Origin: Pelagibacter sp052048135
GTDB lineage: Bacteria; Pseudomonadota; Alphaproteobacteria; Pelagibacterales; Pelagibacteraceae
Length of the DNA: 64,000 nucleotides
Assembly (NCBI RefSeq): GCF_052048135.1
Contig: NZ_JBNAIM010000002.1
Span: 310,001-374,000, forward strand
Reading direction: 5' to 3'
The translations under genes and the position numbers were made by a program. Below, piece by piece: positions 43,340 through 51,657 of this stretch (within the stretch, counting starts at the first letter, position 1; every line of letters starts with the position of its first letter). Below the pieces are notes generated by a model that did no database searches, was not told the DNA's origin, and saw nothing but the letters and a program-made list of their open reading frames with translations.

Positions 43340-43347
43340 TTGTATAT

Positions 43348-43699
43348 GCCAGATGAACGACTTATCGCTTTAAGAAATTAAAGAGGAAAGTCCGGACTCT
43401 ACAAAGATACAGTGCCAGGTAACCCCTGGCAGGGGCGACCCTAGGGATAGTGCCACAGAAAATATACCGCCTTAACAAGGCAAGGGTGAAAAGGTGTGGT
43501 AAGAGCACACCGGTTCTATTGGTAACAATGAACGCTGGAAAACCCCACTGGGAGCAAGACTAAGTAGAGATGACATTGTGAATAACTAAAAGCTATCTTT
43601 GGCTCGTCATCAGGGTTAGTTGCTTGAGCTTAAGAGTGATCTTAAGTCTAGACAAATGATAAGTTTTAATGACAGAACCCGGCTTATAGTTCATCTGGC
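43348..43699 (+). ncRNA. rnpB: RNase P RNA (class A)
   Basis: Catalytic RNA of RNase P. The ends form an 11-bp P1 helix: GCCAGATGAAC (43348-43358) pairs exactly with GTTCATCTGGC (43689-43699). The conserved 5' core GAGGAAAGTCCGGACTC is at 43382-43398 and the 3' core ACAGAACCCGGCTTA at 43671-43685, together forming the P4 pseudoknot region. A conserved GGGTGAAAAGGTG segment is in the middle. It lies between ampD and the mraZ promoter. Confidence 0.96.
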
Positions 43700-43773
43700 T
43701 AATTATTTCCTAAATATAAATATTTGAAATGTTCACGTTTTGATTCCTAAATTTTGGGCAAATTTATAAGTCT

Positions 43774-43792
43774 CAATTACAAATAGTAATTG
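43774..43792. repeat. Inverted repeat CAATTAC-N5-GTAATTG upstream of mraZ -35
   Basis: Two perfect 7-base arms (43774-43780 and 43786-43792) end one base before the -35 hexamer of the predicted mraZ promoter. The site suits an activator or second regulator of the division cluster, but this is inference. Confidence 0.35.
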
Positions 43793-43821
43793 TTGACTCT
43801 AATCTTAAAAACCCATATTAT
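43793..43821 (+). promoter_or_regulatory. Predicted sigma-70 promoter of the mraZ-dcw cluster
   Basis: TTGACT at 43793-43798, a 17-bp spacer and TATTAT at 43816-43821 make a near-consensus promoter. The -10 box falls between the first two MraZ boxes. It is the only strong promoter candidate noticed upstream of the 20-kb cluster. Confidence 0.65.
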
Positions 43822-43845
43822 CCCATATATTCCCATAAACTGGGA
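43812..43845. promoter_or_regulatory. MraZ operator: three CCCAT repeats plus one inverted TGGGA box
   Basis: CCCAT occurs at 43812, 43822 and 43832, exactly 10 bp apart, and the inverted form TGGGA at 43841-43845. MraZ is known to bind TGGG-type direct repeats with 10-bp periodicity in front of its own operon. The boxes overlap the -10 region and the start of transcription, as expected for repression. Confidence 0.8.
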
Positions 43846-43864
43846 ATAAAGGAATTTATGGTTT

Positions 43865-44320
43865 ATGTTTTTATCAACCTACGAAAACAAATTGGACAAA
43901 AAAGGGAGGGTGTCAGTGCCTGCAAGTTTTAGGTCGTATTTGTCTAACCTAGGATATAACGGTGTAATTTGTTATCCATCATTTAACAATCAATCAATTG
44001 AAGCATGGCCACAAGATAGGATAGAGAAAATTTCCAATACAATTGACTCACTTAATCCTTTTGAAGAAAAAAGAGATTTTTTTGCAACATCAATCTTATC
44101 TGAAAGTATAAATTTACAGTTTGATAGCGAGGGTAGAATTTCACTAACTCCAAAATTACTAAAGCATGCAAAAATTAAAAATAGCATGATATTTGTTGGT
44201 CAAGGAAAAACATTCCAAATATGGGAACCAACAATCTTTGAAAAATTTAAGGTTAATGCAAGAAAAAAAGCAAATTTAAATCGAGCAAGCCTTAAATGGG
44301 AGCATCAACTTAACAAATAA
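43865..44320 (+). CDS. mraZ: Transcriptional regulator MraZ
   Basis: AbrB-like double-domain DNA-binding protein that represses the division and cell-wall cluster. Two SpoVT/AbrB-like units are visible, the first opening FLSTYENKLDKKGRVSVPASFR and the second LQFDSEGRISLTPKLLKHA; the D-x-KGR and D-x-EGR motifs are diagnostic. Length 151 aa is normal. AAAGGA at 43848-43853 may serve as ribosome-binding site for the ATG at 43865. Four matching operator boxes lie just upstream, and ftsZ follows 14 bp later. Confidence 0.95.
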   Translation: MFLSTYENKLDKKGRVSVPASFRSYLSNLGYNGVICYPSFNNQSIEAWPQDRIEKISNTIDSLNPFEEKRDFFATSILSESINLQFDSEGRISLTPKLLKHAKIKNSMIFVGQGKTFQIWEPTIFEKFKVNARKKANLNRASLKWEHQLNK

Positions 44321-44321
44321 C

Positions 44322-44327
44322 GGGGGA
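44322..44327 (+). promoter_or_regulatory. Strong Shine-Dalgarno of ftsZ
   Basis: GGGGGA lies 7 bases upstream of the ftsZ ATG. It is unusually G-rich for this genome, where most starts show no clear ribosome-binding site, and would favour high ftsZ translation. Confidence 0.6.
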
Positions 44328-44334
44328 TAATAAA

Positions 44335-45798
44335 ATGACGATTAACTTTAAAGTACCAGAGATAAAAGAGTTGCAGCCAAGACTTTTGGTAATGGGAATT
44401 GGTGGAGCAGGTGGAAACGCAATAAATGAAATGATTGATAACGGAATGCAAGGAGTGGAGTTTATTGCAGTGAATACTGATGCTCAAGATTTAAAACATA
44501 GTAAAGCAAAATCAAAAATTCAAATTGGTTTAAATTTAACCAAAGGATTAGGCGCAGGAGCAAAACTTGATATTGGTCAAGCTGCAGCAGATGAATCTTT
44601 AAACGATATAGTAAATATTTTGCAAGGTGCCAACATGGTATTTATAGCTGCTGGAATGGGTGGCGGAACAGGAACTGGAGCCGCACATGTGATTGCAAGA
44701 GCCGCAAAAGAATTGAATATTCTAACTGTTGGAGTAGTTACGCTACCTTTTTTATATGAAGGTCCATCAAGAATGAGAAGAGCCCAACAAGGTTTAGAAG
44801 AACTTAGAAGACATGTGGATACTATTATAGTAATTCCTAATCAAAATTTATTTAAAATAGCAAATGAACAAACTACATTTGAAGAGTCTTTTAATCTTTC
44901 AAATAATGTTTTAATGCATGGAGTTCAAAGCATAACTGATTTAATGGTTAGACCAGGATTGATAAATCTTGATTTTGCTGATGTGGAGTCAGTTATGGCT
45001 TCAATGGGTAAAGCTATGATGGGAACTGGTGAAGCTGAAGGTGAAGGCAGAGCTATGAAAGCTGCTGAAATGGCTATAAGTAATCCATTAATTGATGATT
45101 ATACTTTGAAGGGTGCAAAAGGATTGTTGGTTAATATTACAGGTGGTAAAGATTTAAAATTATTTGAAGTTGATGAAGCAGTCAATAAAGTAAGAGCCGA
45201 AGTAGATCCTGAGGCCGAATTAATTATTGGTGCGATTACAGATCCTGAACTTGAAGGCAAAATGAGAGTATCGATAGTGGCCACATCTTTAGATGGGCAA
45301 CAACCTGAAACCAAATCAGTAATCAATATGGTTCATCGTATTCAAAATCGTAATCCAGGATATTCTGATTTTACAACAGGTAATGGAGCAGCTTCATTTA
45401 GTTTTTCAAATGCAACTCCAAACCCAGTATCCCATGGAGCTAATGCTCTTAAACTTGAAAACGAGGTTGTGTCAGATCAAGTACGAAATGAATCTATTGA
45501 TGAGGTTAACAACCAGTATCATGAAGAGTTGTTAAAAAATCAAGAAGCAGAACATATTGTTGAAAATACTTCTAATGAAAATGAAACTTCTTTTTCTGAA
45601 GAGGTTTTGGCAACAAGAGAAAATGAACAAGAATCTTTTAATGATTTAAAAGAATTTGGTGTTGAAGCTGATGAACCAGATTTATTCAGTTCAGAAAATC
45701 AAACTTCATTATCAGAAGATTTATTAGATTCATCAGAAGACAATAATGAAGAAGATGATTTAGAAATACCTGCTTTTTTACGAAGACAAAAAAATTAA
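44335..45798 (+). CDS. ftsZ: Cell division protein FtsZ (relocated next to mraZ)
   Basis: Tubulin-like GTPase that forms the Z ring. N-terminal GIGGAGGNAINEM binds nucleotide, the tubulin signature is GMGGGTGTGAAHV, and the synergy segment NLDFADVESVM carries catalytic aspartates. After the GTPase core (to about residue 335) comes an acidic linker of about 135 residues, and the end DLEIPAFLRRQ is the conserved tail that in other bacteria binds FtsA and other partners. Length 487 aa. It lies between mraZ and rsmH rather than after ftsA. Confidence 0.97.
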   Translation: MTINFKVPEIKELQPRLLVMGIGGAGGNAINEMIDNGMQGVEFIAVNTDAQDLKHSKAKSKIQIGLNLTKGLGAGAKLDIGQAAADESLNDIVNILQGANMVFIAAGMGGGTGTGAAHVIARAAKELNILTVGVVTLPFLYEGPSRMRRAQQGLEELRRHVDTIIVIPNQNLFKIANEQTTFEESFNLSNNVLMHGVQSITDLMVRPGLINLDFADVESVMASMGKAMMGTGEAEGEGRAMKAAEMAISNPLIDDYTLKGAKGLLVNITGGKDLKLFEVDEAVNKVRAEVDPEAELIIGAITDPELEGKMRVSIVATSLDGQQPETKSVINMVHRIQNRNPGYSDFTTGNGAASFSFSNATPNPVSHGANALKLENEVVSDQVRNESIDEVNNQYHEELLKNQEAEHIVENTSNENETSFSEEVLATRENEQESFNDLKEFGVEADEPDLFSSENQTSLSEDLLDSSEDNNEEDDLEIPAFLRRQKN

Positions 45799-45816
45799 TG
45801 GTCTTCGAAAAAATAA

Positions 45817-46827
45817 ATGGAAGCCACCATGGTATCGGATGCTCCAAAACATTATCCGGTATTGCTTAATGAAATAATTAGCATTATTACCCCTCAACAT
45901 GGTGGCACATTTATTGATTGCACTTTTGGTCAAGGTGGTTACACAAAAAAAATACTTAGTTATAAAAATACTCAAGTAATTGCTTTAGATAGAGATATAG
46001 AAAGTAAAAAAAAAGCAGATGAAATCACTGCAAATTTTAAAGAAAGATTTGTTTTCAAAAATAAAAAATTCAGTCAATTAGATAATCTTAAACTTAAAAA
46101 TCAAAATGTAAGAGGTATAATTTTTGATTTAGGTTATTCATATTCACAAATAAAAGATAGCGCAAAAGGTTTATCATTTAATTCTTCTGGTGAATTGAAC
46201 ATGAAAATGGGCATAAATGAATTTTCTGCAAAAGATGTGATTAATAATTTAGATATTAAAGAATTGGAAAAAATCTTCAGGTTTTTTGGTGATGAAAAAG
46301 AAGCAAAAAAAATTGCTATCAATATAGTTAAAACAAGAAAAGTAAAAAAAATTGATACCAAAACACTAGTTCAATTGATTGAAGATTCAAAAAAAAGAAA
46401 AAATTTTAAAATACATAGTGCTACAAAAGTTTTTCAAGCATTAAGAATATTTGTTAATAAAGAAATAAGTGAATTAATTAATGGATTAATTATTGCTTCA
46501 AAAGTATTAAAAAAAGATGGCATTTTAGCAGTTGTAACTTTTCATTCATTAGAGGACAAAATAGTTAAACATTTTTTTAAAAGTTTATCAGAAAAAAAAA
46601 GTGTATCACGCTATGTTCCTAGTTTAGAACAACCAGAAACTTTATTTAGTATGGTCCAAAAAAAACCCATAACACCTTCTCCAAAAGAGTTAAGAGAAAA
46701 CATGCCCTCTAGATCAGCTAAATTAAGGTATGTAGTTAAAAAAAAAGATTTTTATAATTTTGAGACTGATATTAAAAAAAAATTTCAAAACTTAATTGAA
46801 ATAGAAAATTATGGAATCAAATTATGA
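45817..46827 (+). CDS. rsmH: 16S rRNA (cytosine-1402-N4)-methyltransferase RsmH
   Basis: Methylates C1402 in the ribosomal P site. Family blocks: HYPVLLNEII, the AdoMet loop FIDCTFGQGGYTKKIL, FDLGYSYSQI, the ATKVFQALRIFVNKE segment, VVTFHSLEDKIVKHFF and the C-terminal NMPSRSAKLRYVVK. Length 336 aa. The ATG at 45829 is an equally good start. Normally the second gene of dcw clusters, here third after ftsZ. Overlaps ftsL by 4 bp. Confidence 0.95.
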   Translation: MEATMVSDAPKHYPVLLNEIISIITPQHGGTFIDCTFGQGGYTKKILSYKNTQVIALDRDIESKKKADEITANFKERFVFKNKKFSQLDNLKLKNQNVRGIIFDLGYSYSQIKDSAKGLSFNSSGELNMKMGINEFSAKDVINNLDIKELEKIFRFFGDEKEAKKIAINIVKTRKVKKIDTKTLVQLIEDSKKRKNFKIHSATKVFQALRIFVNKEISELINGLIIASKVLKKDGILAVVTFHSLEDKIVKHFFKSLSEKKSVSRYVPSLEQPETLFSMVQKKPITPSPKELRENMPSRSAKLRYVVKKKDFYNFETDIKKKFQNLIEIENYGIKL

Positions 46828-47129
46828 ATAAAATTTTAACTGTATCATTAATATTTTTTTTAATTTTATTTACAGCAATAGTTAAAAATTCAACAAAAAA
46901 ATTGGATGATGAGATTTTTGTTTTAAATGAAAATATCAGAAGTTTAAAAAAAGATTTTGGAAATATAAAGTTGGAGTATGATTATTTGAGCTCCGCAGAA
47001 AAATTACTTGAATTTCAAAATTCATATTTTGATAACGAATTAATTAAAAAAGACATTTTGGAAATTAGAACAATAAAGAAAGATTCTAATAAATTTCAAG
47101 TTAACGAATTTAGTTTTACGAATGAATAA
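46824..47129 (+). CDS. ftsL: FtsL-like divisome protein
   Basis: Small bitopic membrane protein: a short N terminus, one membrane helix (about 5-20) and a periplasmic coiled coil (KKLDDEIFVLNENIRSLKKD). The coil then includes a YDYLSSAEKLLEF segment like the DYLSxPxRLE-type end of FtsL. Identity rests on topology, length (101 aa) and position between rsmH and ftsI, because FtsL is poorly conserved. Overlaps rsmH by 4 bp and ftsI by 8 bp. Confidence 0.78.
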   Translation: MNKILTVSLIFFLILFTAIVKNSTKKLDDEIFVLNENIRSLKKDFGNIKLEYDYLSSAEKLLEFQNSYFDNELIKKDILEIRTIKKDSNKFQVNEFSFTNE

Positions 47130-48810
47130 TAAAAATCCAAAAATCATAATAGAGGAAGATCCAAATGCTTTTTTATTTGAAAAAAATCAATCAAAATTGA
47201 AAATTTCTTTTAATCGAATTTCATTTATTTTTTTTATCTTTTTCATAATTTTTATTATTTATTCAATTCATTTACTTCATCTAGGCTCTAGAAGTGCAAA
47301 GGCAAAGCTTACTGATACTTCAATTTTATCTTCTGATAATTTATATAGAGCAGACATTATTGATAGAAATGGCAGATATTTAAGTAAAACAGTGAGTTCG
47401 ATTGATATTGGTATAAGTACCAAAAAAGTTATAGATAAAAAAAGATTAATCATTAATTTAAAATATATTTTTCCTGACAAAGATTTTAAGAAAATCAAAT
47501 CTCAATTAGAAAGTAAAAATTTTTTTTACTTAGAGAAAAAAATATCAGAAGAAAATTATGAAAAAATAATGAAATTGGGAGATAAATCTATTCAACCAGA
47601 AGAAAAATTAACAAGAATATATCCAGAAAAAAATTTATTTAGTCATATAATTGGTCAAATAGATGATAATAATAATGGAATATCAGGATTAGAAAAATCA
47701 TTAGATATTGATTTAAAAAACATAAAAAAACCAATTAAATTAACTGTTGATAAAGATATTCAATATTTAATTAGAACTGAATTAATTAAATTTAACCAAA
47801 TTTTTAACACCATAGGAAGTGCAGCAATTTTAATGAATGTAAATAATGGTGAAATTCTTTCTTTAGTTTCCCTGCCTGATTTCAATCCAAATAAAAGGGA
47901 AAAAATTATTGACTCAAATTATATTAATAGAGTTACAAAAGGAGTATATGAGTTTGGCTCAGTTTTTAAAACTTTTACGCTAGCAGCTGCTTTAAATGAA
48001 AAAATTATCCAACCAGAAACTGAATTCAATGATTTACCAAAAATGCTTAATTGTGCTGGGTTTCAAATTAGAGAATATGATAAGAAAATACCATCAGATT
48101 TAACTGCAGAACAAATTTTAGTTCGATCTGGGAATATAGGTTCTGTTAGAATTGCACAACAATTAGGTGAAGAAAAATTTAAGTTGTTTTTGTCAAAGAT
48201 TGGAGTTGTAGAACAAATCAACTTTGATATTGAGGAAACTGGCACACCAATCAAATTTAATTGGGGAAAATGTCCACTTGCCACTGCTTCATTTGGTCAT
48301 GGAATTACCACAACATTACTTCAATTAGCAAAAGCTTATTCAATAATTGTAAATGGTGGTTATGATATTAACCCAAGTTTATTAATGAATTCCAAAAAAG
48401 AGAAAAAAGAAAAAATTTTAGATGATGAAGTATCAAGAAAAATTTTACCAATTTTGAGAAAAATTGTTACAACAAAAGAAGGGACAGCTTCATTAGCAAA
48501 TGTAAATGGTTATGAGGTTGGAGGCAAAACAGGAACTGCTGAAAAAAGTTTTAAAGGGAGTTATTCAAAAAAAAAAATTAATTCTTTTGTAGCTATATTT
48601 CCAACTTCTAAACCAAGGTTTGTTCTTGCTCTAATGTTAGATGAGCCAAAAACAAATGAAAATTATATTTATCACTATAGGGATGGATCAAATATTAAAT
48701 ATAAAGGCACTCCATTCAATACCGCAGGTTGGACTACAGTTGAAGTTACAGGGCAAATTTTAGAAAAAATTGGGCCTATTTTAGCCACAAAATACAGTGA
48801 AGTTAATTAA
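47122..48810 (+). CDS. ftsI: Peptidoglycan D,D-transpeptidase FtsI (PBP3)
   Basis: Septal cross-linking enzyme. One N-terminal membrane helix (about 30-50), a pedestal domain, then the transpeptidase domain with all three active-site motifs: S-x-x-K in EFGSVFKTF, S-G-N in RSGNIGS, and K-T-G in GGKTGTAEKS. Length 562 aa is normal for alphaproteobacterial FtsI. Overlaps ftsL by 8 bp; three bases separate it from the murE-murF gene. Confidence 0.95.
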   Translation: MNNKNPKIIIEEDPNAFLFEKNQSKLKISFNRISFIFFIFFIIFIIYSIHLLHLGSRSAKAKLTDTSILSSDNLYRADIIDRNGRYLSKTVSSIDIGISTKKVIDKKRLIINLKYIFPDKDFKKIKSQLESKNFFYLEKKISEENYEKIMKLGDKSIQPEEKLTRIYPEKNLFSHIIGQIDDNNNGISGLEKSLDIDLKNIKKPIKLTVDKDIQYLIRTELIKFNQIFNTIGSAAILMNVNNGEILSLVSLPDFNPNKREKIIDSNYINRVTKGVYEFGSVFKTFTLAAALNEKIIQPETEFNDLPKMLNCAGFQIREYDKKIPSDLTAEQILVRSGNIGSVRIAQQLGEEKFKLFLSKIGVVEQINFDIEETGTPIKFNWGKCPLATASFGHGITTTLLQLAKAYSIIVNGGYDINPSLLMNSKKEKKEKILDDEVSRKILPILRKIVTTKEGTASLANVNGYEVGGKTGTAEKSFKGSYSKKKINSFVAIFPTSKPRFVLALMLDEPKTNENYIYHYRDGSNIKYKGTPFNTAGWTTVEVTGQILEKIGPILATKYSEVN

Positions 48811-48813
48811 TAT

Positions 48814-51657
48814 ATGCTGCTTGAAGATTATATTCCAAATATTAATAAAAAATTTAAAAAGTTTTTTTTTTCAGGCATTTCATTTGACAGCACAAAAGTA
48901 AAAAAAGATGATATTTTTTTTGCAATACGAGGTAGTAAAATTGATGGAAATAATTTTATACCCAATGCAATCAAAAGAGGGTCAAAAATTATTATAACTG
49001 AAAAAAAAGTAAAAGAATTTGTAAATGGAGTATTATTCATTCAAACTAGAAATATTAGAAAATTATTAGCTAAAGTTTCATTTAAGATATACAAAAATAA
49101 ACCAAAAAATTTAATTGCTGTCACAGGAACTAATGGCAAATCATCTGTTGCAAACTTTTACTATCAGATATTAAATTTAAATAAAAAAAAAGTTGCTTCC
49201 ATAGGAACGTTAGGAGTGAAATCAAATAAGATTAACTTAAATTTATCCAATACAACAATTGATCCAATACAATTAGGGCAGATATTAAATAAACTTAAAA
49301 ATCAAAAAATAGATAATGTAATTTTGGAAGCCTCAAGTCATGGTCTTAATCAAAATAGACTTGATGGTTTGCAATTTAGCTCAGGGATATTTACAAATTT
49401 ATCGCAAGATCATTTGGATTATCATAAAAATTTAAAAAACTATTTAGAAGCAAAACTCTATTTATTTAAAGATCTTATTAAAAGAAAAGGCAATGTAATA
49501 ACAGATCAAGAAATACCTCAATTTAAGAAAATTGAAAGTATTACAAAAAAGAATAATTTAAAACTTTATACTTTAGATAAAAAAAGTAATAATTTTCAAA
49601 TTTTATCTCATTCGTTTAAAGGAGAAGCTCAAACTCTTAAAATAAAATATAAAAACTCAATAGAAAATATTAATTTTAATTTAATAGGAAAAATTCAATT
49701 AAAAAATTTACTAATGGCAATTATTGCTGCCCAAAAAAGTAATCTAGAATTTAAAAAGATTCTATCAGTTATTCCAAATCTAAAATCTGTGGAAGGTAGA
49801 TTTGAAAAAATTGGAGATATTAAGAATAAGTCAATGGTAATTCTTGATTATGCACACACTCCAGAGGCTTTGAAAACATGTCTTTTAAATTTGAGGGAGC
49901 AATTTCCAAATAAAAAAATAAATCTATTGTTTGGATGTGGTGGAAATAGAGATCAGAATAAAAGGTCTAAAATGGGAAAAATTGCTGATGATTATGCTGA
50001 TGAAATTTATCTTACTGATGATAATCCTAGATTTGAAAATCCTAATAAAATTCGAAAAGATATAAAGAAAGGAATAAAAAAAAGAAAAATTAAAGAGATT
50101 TCCAATAGAGTTAAAGCTATATCTGAAGCAATTAAGAATTTAAATTCAGGTGACATATTACTAGTGGCTGGTAAAGGTCATGAAAAAATTCAAGATTTAG
50201 GTAAAAAAAAAATTTATTTTTCAGATAAAAAAATAATTTTAGATGAGATAAAGTTTAAAAATTCAAGTTTATCAAATAGTTTAAAACTTAATATAATAAA
50301 AGAATTATCGGAAAACAAAAAAATTCCATCCAATTTGTCTTTAAAGAAATCAAGAATAAACTCTAAAGAAGTAAAAAGAAATGATATTTTTTTTGCAATT
50401 AAAGGAAAAAAACATGATGGAAATAAATTTGTTGAGCAATCTTTTAAAAAAAAAGCATCAATTGTAATTGTTAATAAAATTCAAAATAAATTTAATAAAG
50501 AACGTCAAGTTAAAGTTAAGAATACATTAAAATTTTTAACTGAAACTTCAGAAATTTTTAGAAAAATTATAAATACTAAAATAATTGCAATAACAGGAAG
50601 TTGTGGAAAAACTACTTTAAAAGAACTACTAGGAAATTCTTTAAAAAAAATTTCTCAGGTTAGTATTTCGCCAAAATCTTATAATAATAAATTTGGAGTA
50701 CCTTTAAGTCTTTTTAACTTAAGTCAGAAAGATGATTATGGAGTTTTGGAAGTGGGTATGGATAAAAAAGGAGAAATAGATCATTTATCTAAAATTATAA
50801 ATCCAGATGTGAGCGTTATTACTAACATAAATTATGCTCATGCAAAAAATTTTAAAAGTATAAAAGATATTGCTTTAGCAAAATCAGAAATAATTCACAA
50901 TACTAGATCAAATGGATTTGTTGTTTTAAATGCAGATGATAGTTTTTTTAATTTACATAATGACATAGCATTGAAAAAAAATTTAAATATTATTTCTTTT
51001 GGTATAAAAAGTTATAAATCAAATATCAAACTTATAAATATTATTAAAAAACAAAAAAAATTTTTAATCAAAATAAAAGTAAATAATTTAATAAAACATT
51101 TTCTAACTTCTAATAGTTTTGAAAATAATATCTATAATATTTTATCTGCAATAGCAGTTATGAGTATTTACCTAGATATTTCTAAATTGAAAAAAAATGT
51201 TTTCTTAGATTTTGAAATACCTCCAGGGAGAGGAGATTTTACTAAAATTCAAATTAATAAAAAAAATATTAATTTAATTGATGAAAGTTATAATTCAAAC
51301 CCTCTATCTCTTAAATCAGCAATACTAAACTATGATAAAATTGAGACAAAAAAGTCAAAGAAATATCTTTTACTAGGAGACATGTTGGAACTTGGAAAAC
51401 ATTCAAAAAAACTTCATCAATCAATTGCACCTATAATCAATAAAACTAAAATTGACAAAGTTTTTATAAAGGGAAATAAAGCATTCTTTACATATGAGAA
51501 ACTTTTAAAAAGTAAAAAAGGGAGGATTTTGTATAACAAACCTCAAATTATTGATTTGATTAAAAAAGATTTAAAAAATAATGATTATTTAATGATTAAG
51601 GCCTCAAATGCGACAGGTTTCAATCAGATAGTAAAAGAAATAAAAGGCTTAAGCTAA
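48814..51657 (+). CDS. murE-murF: Fused UDP-MurNAc-tripeptide synthetase MurE and UDP-MurNAc-pentapeptide synthetase MurF
   Basis: One 947-residue frame carries two Mur ligases in order. MurE half: P-loop TGTNGKSS (about 104-111), the carbamylated lysine in YLEAKLYLF, and DDNPR, the motif selecting meso-diaminopimelate. A charged linker of about 20 residues near 478-497 follows. MurF half: the repeated start SRINSKEVKRNDIFFAIKG, P-loop TGSCGKTT (about 594-601), LEVGMDKKGEI and DESYNSNPLS. No stop codon or internal frame break separates the halves. Overlaps mraY by one base. Confidence 0.95.
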   Translation: MLLEDYIPNINKKFKKFFFSGISFDSTKVKKDDIFFAIRGSKIDGNNFIPNAIKRGSKIIITEKKVKEFVNGVLFIQTRNIRKLLAKVSFKIYKNKPKNLIAVTGTNGKSSVANFYYQILNLNKKKVASIGTLGVKSNKINLNLSNTTIDPIQLGQILNKLKNQKIDNVILEASSHGLNQNRLDGLQFSSGIFTNLSQDHLDYHKNLKNYLEAKLYLFKDLIKRKGNVITDQEIPQFKKIESITKKNNLKLYTLDKKSNNFQILSHSFKGEAQTLKIKYKNSIENINFNLIGKIQLKNLLMAIIAAQKSNLEFKKILSVIPNLKSVEGRFEKIGDIKNKSMVILDYAHTPEALKTCLLNLREQFPNKKINLLFGCGGNRDQNKRSKMGKIADDYADEIYLTDDNPRFENPNKIRKDIKKGIKKRKIKEISNRVKAISEAIKNLNSGDILLVAGKGHEKIQDLGKKKIYFSDKKIILDEIKFKNSSLSNSLKLNIIKELSENKKIPSNLSLKKSRINSKEVKRNDIFFAIKGKKHDGNKFVEQSFKKKASIVIVNKIQNKFNKERQVKVKNTLKFLTETSEIFRKIINTKIIAITGSCGKTTLKELLGNSLKKISQVSISPKSYNNKFGVPLSLFNLSQKDDYGVLEVGMDKKGEIDHLSKIINPDVSVITNINYAHAKNFKSIKDIALAKSEIIHNTRSNGFVVLNADDSFFNLHNDIALKKNLNIISFGIKSYKSNIKLINIIKKQKKFLIKIKVNNLIKHFLTSNSFENNIYNILSAIAVMSIYLDISKLKKNVFLDFEIPPGRGDFTKIQINKKNINLIDESYNSNPLSLKSAILNYDKIETKKSKKYLLLGDMLELGKHSKKLHQSIAPIINKTKIDKVFIKGNKAFFTYEKLLKSKKGRILYNKPQIIDLIKKDLKNNDYLMIKASNATGFNQIVKEIKGLS

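Noticed and set aside
43700..43773. Additional small RNA or gene between rnpB and the mraZ promoter
   Set aside because: No open frame, stable fold or conserved motif is apparent; it reads as plain AT-rich spacer.
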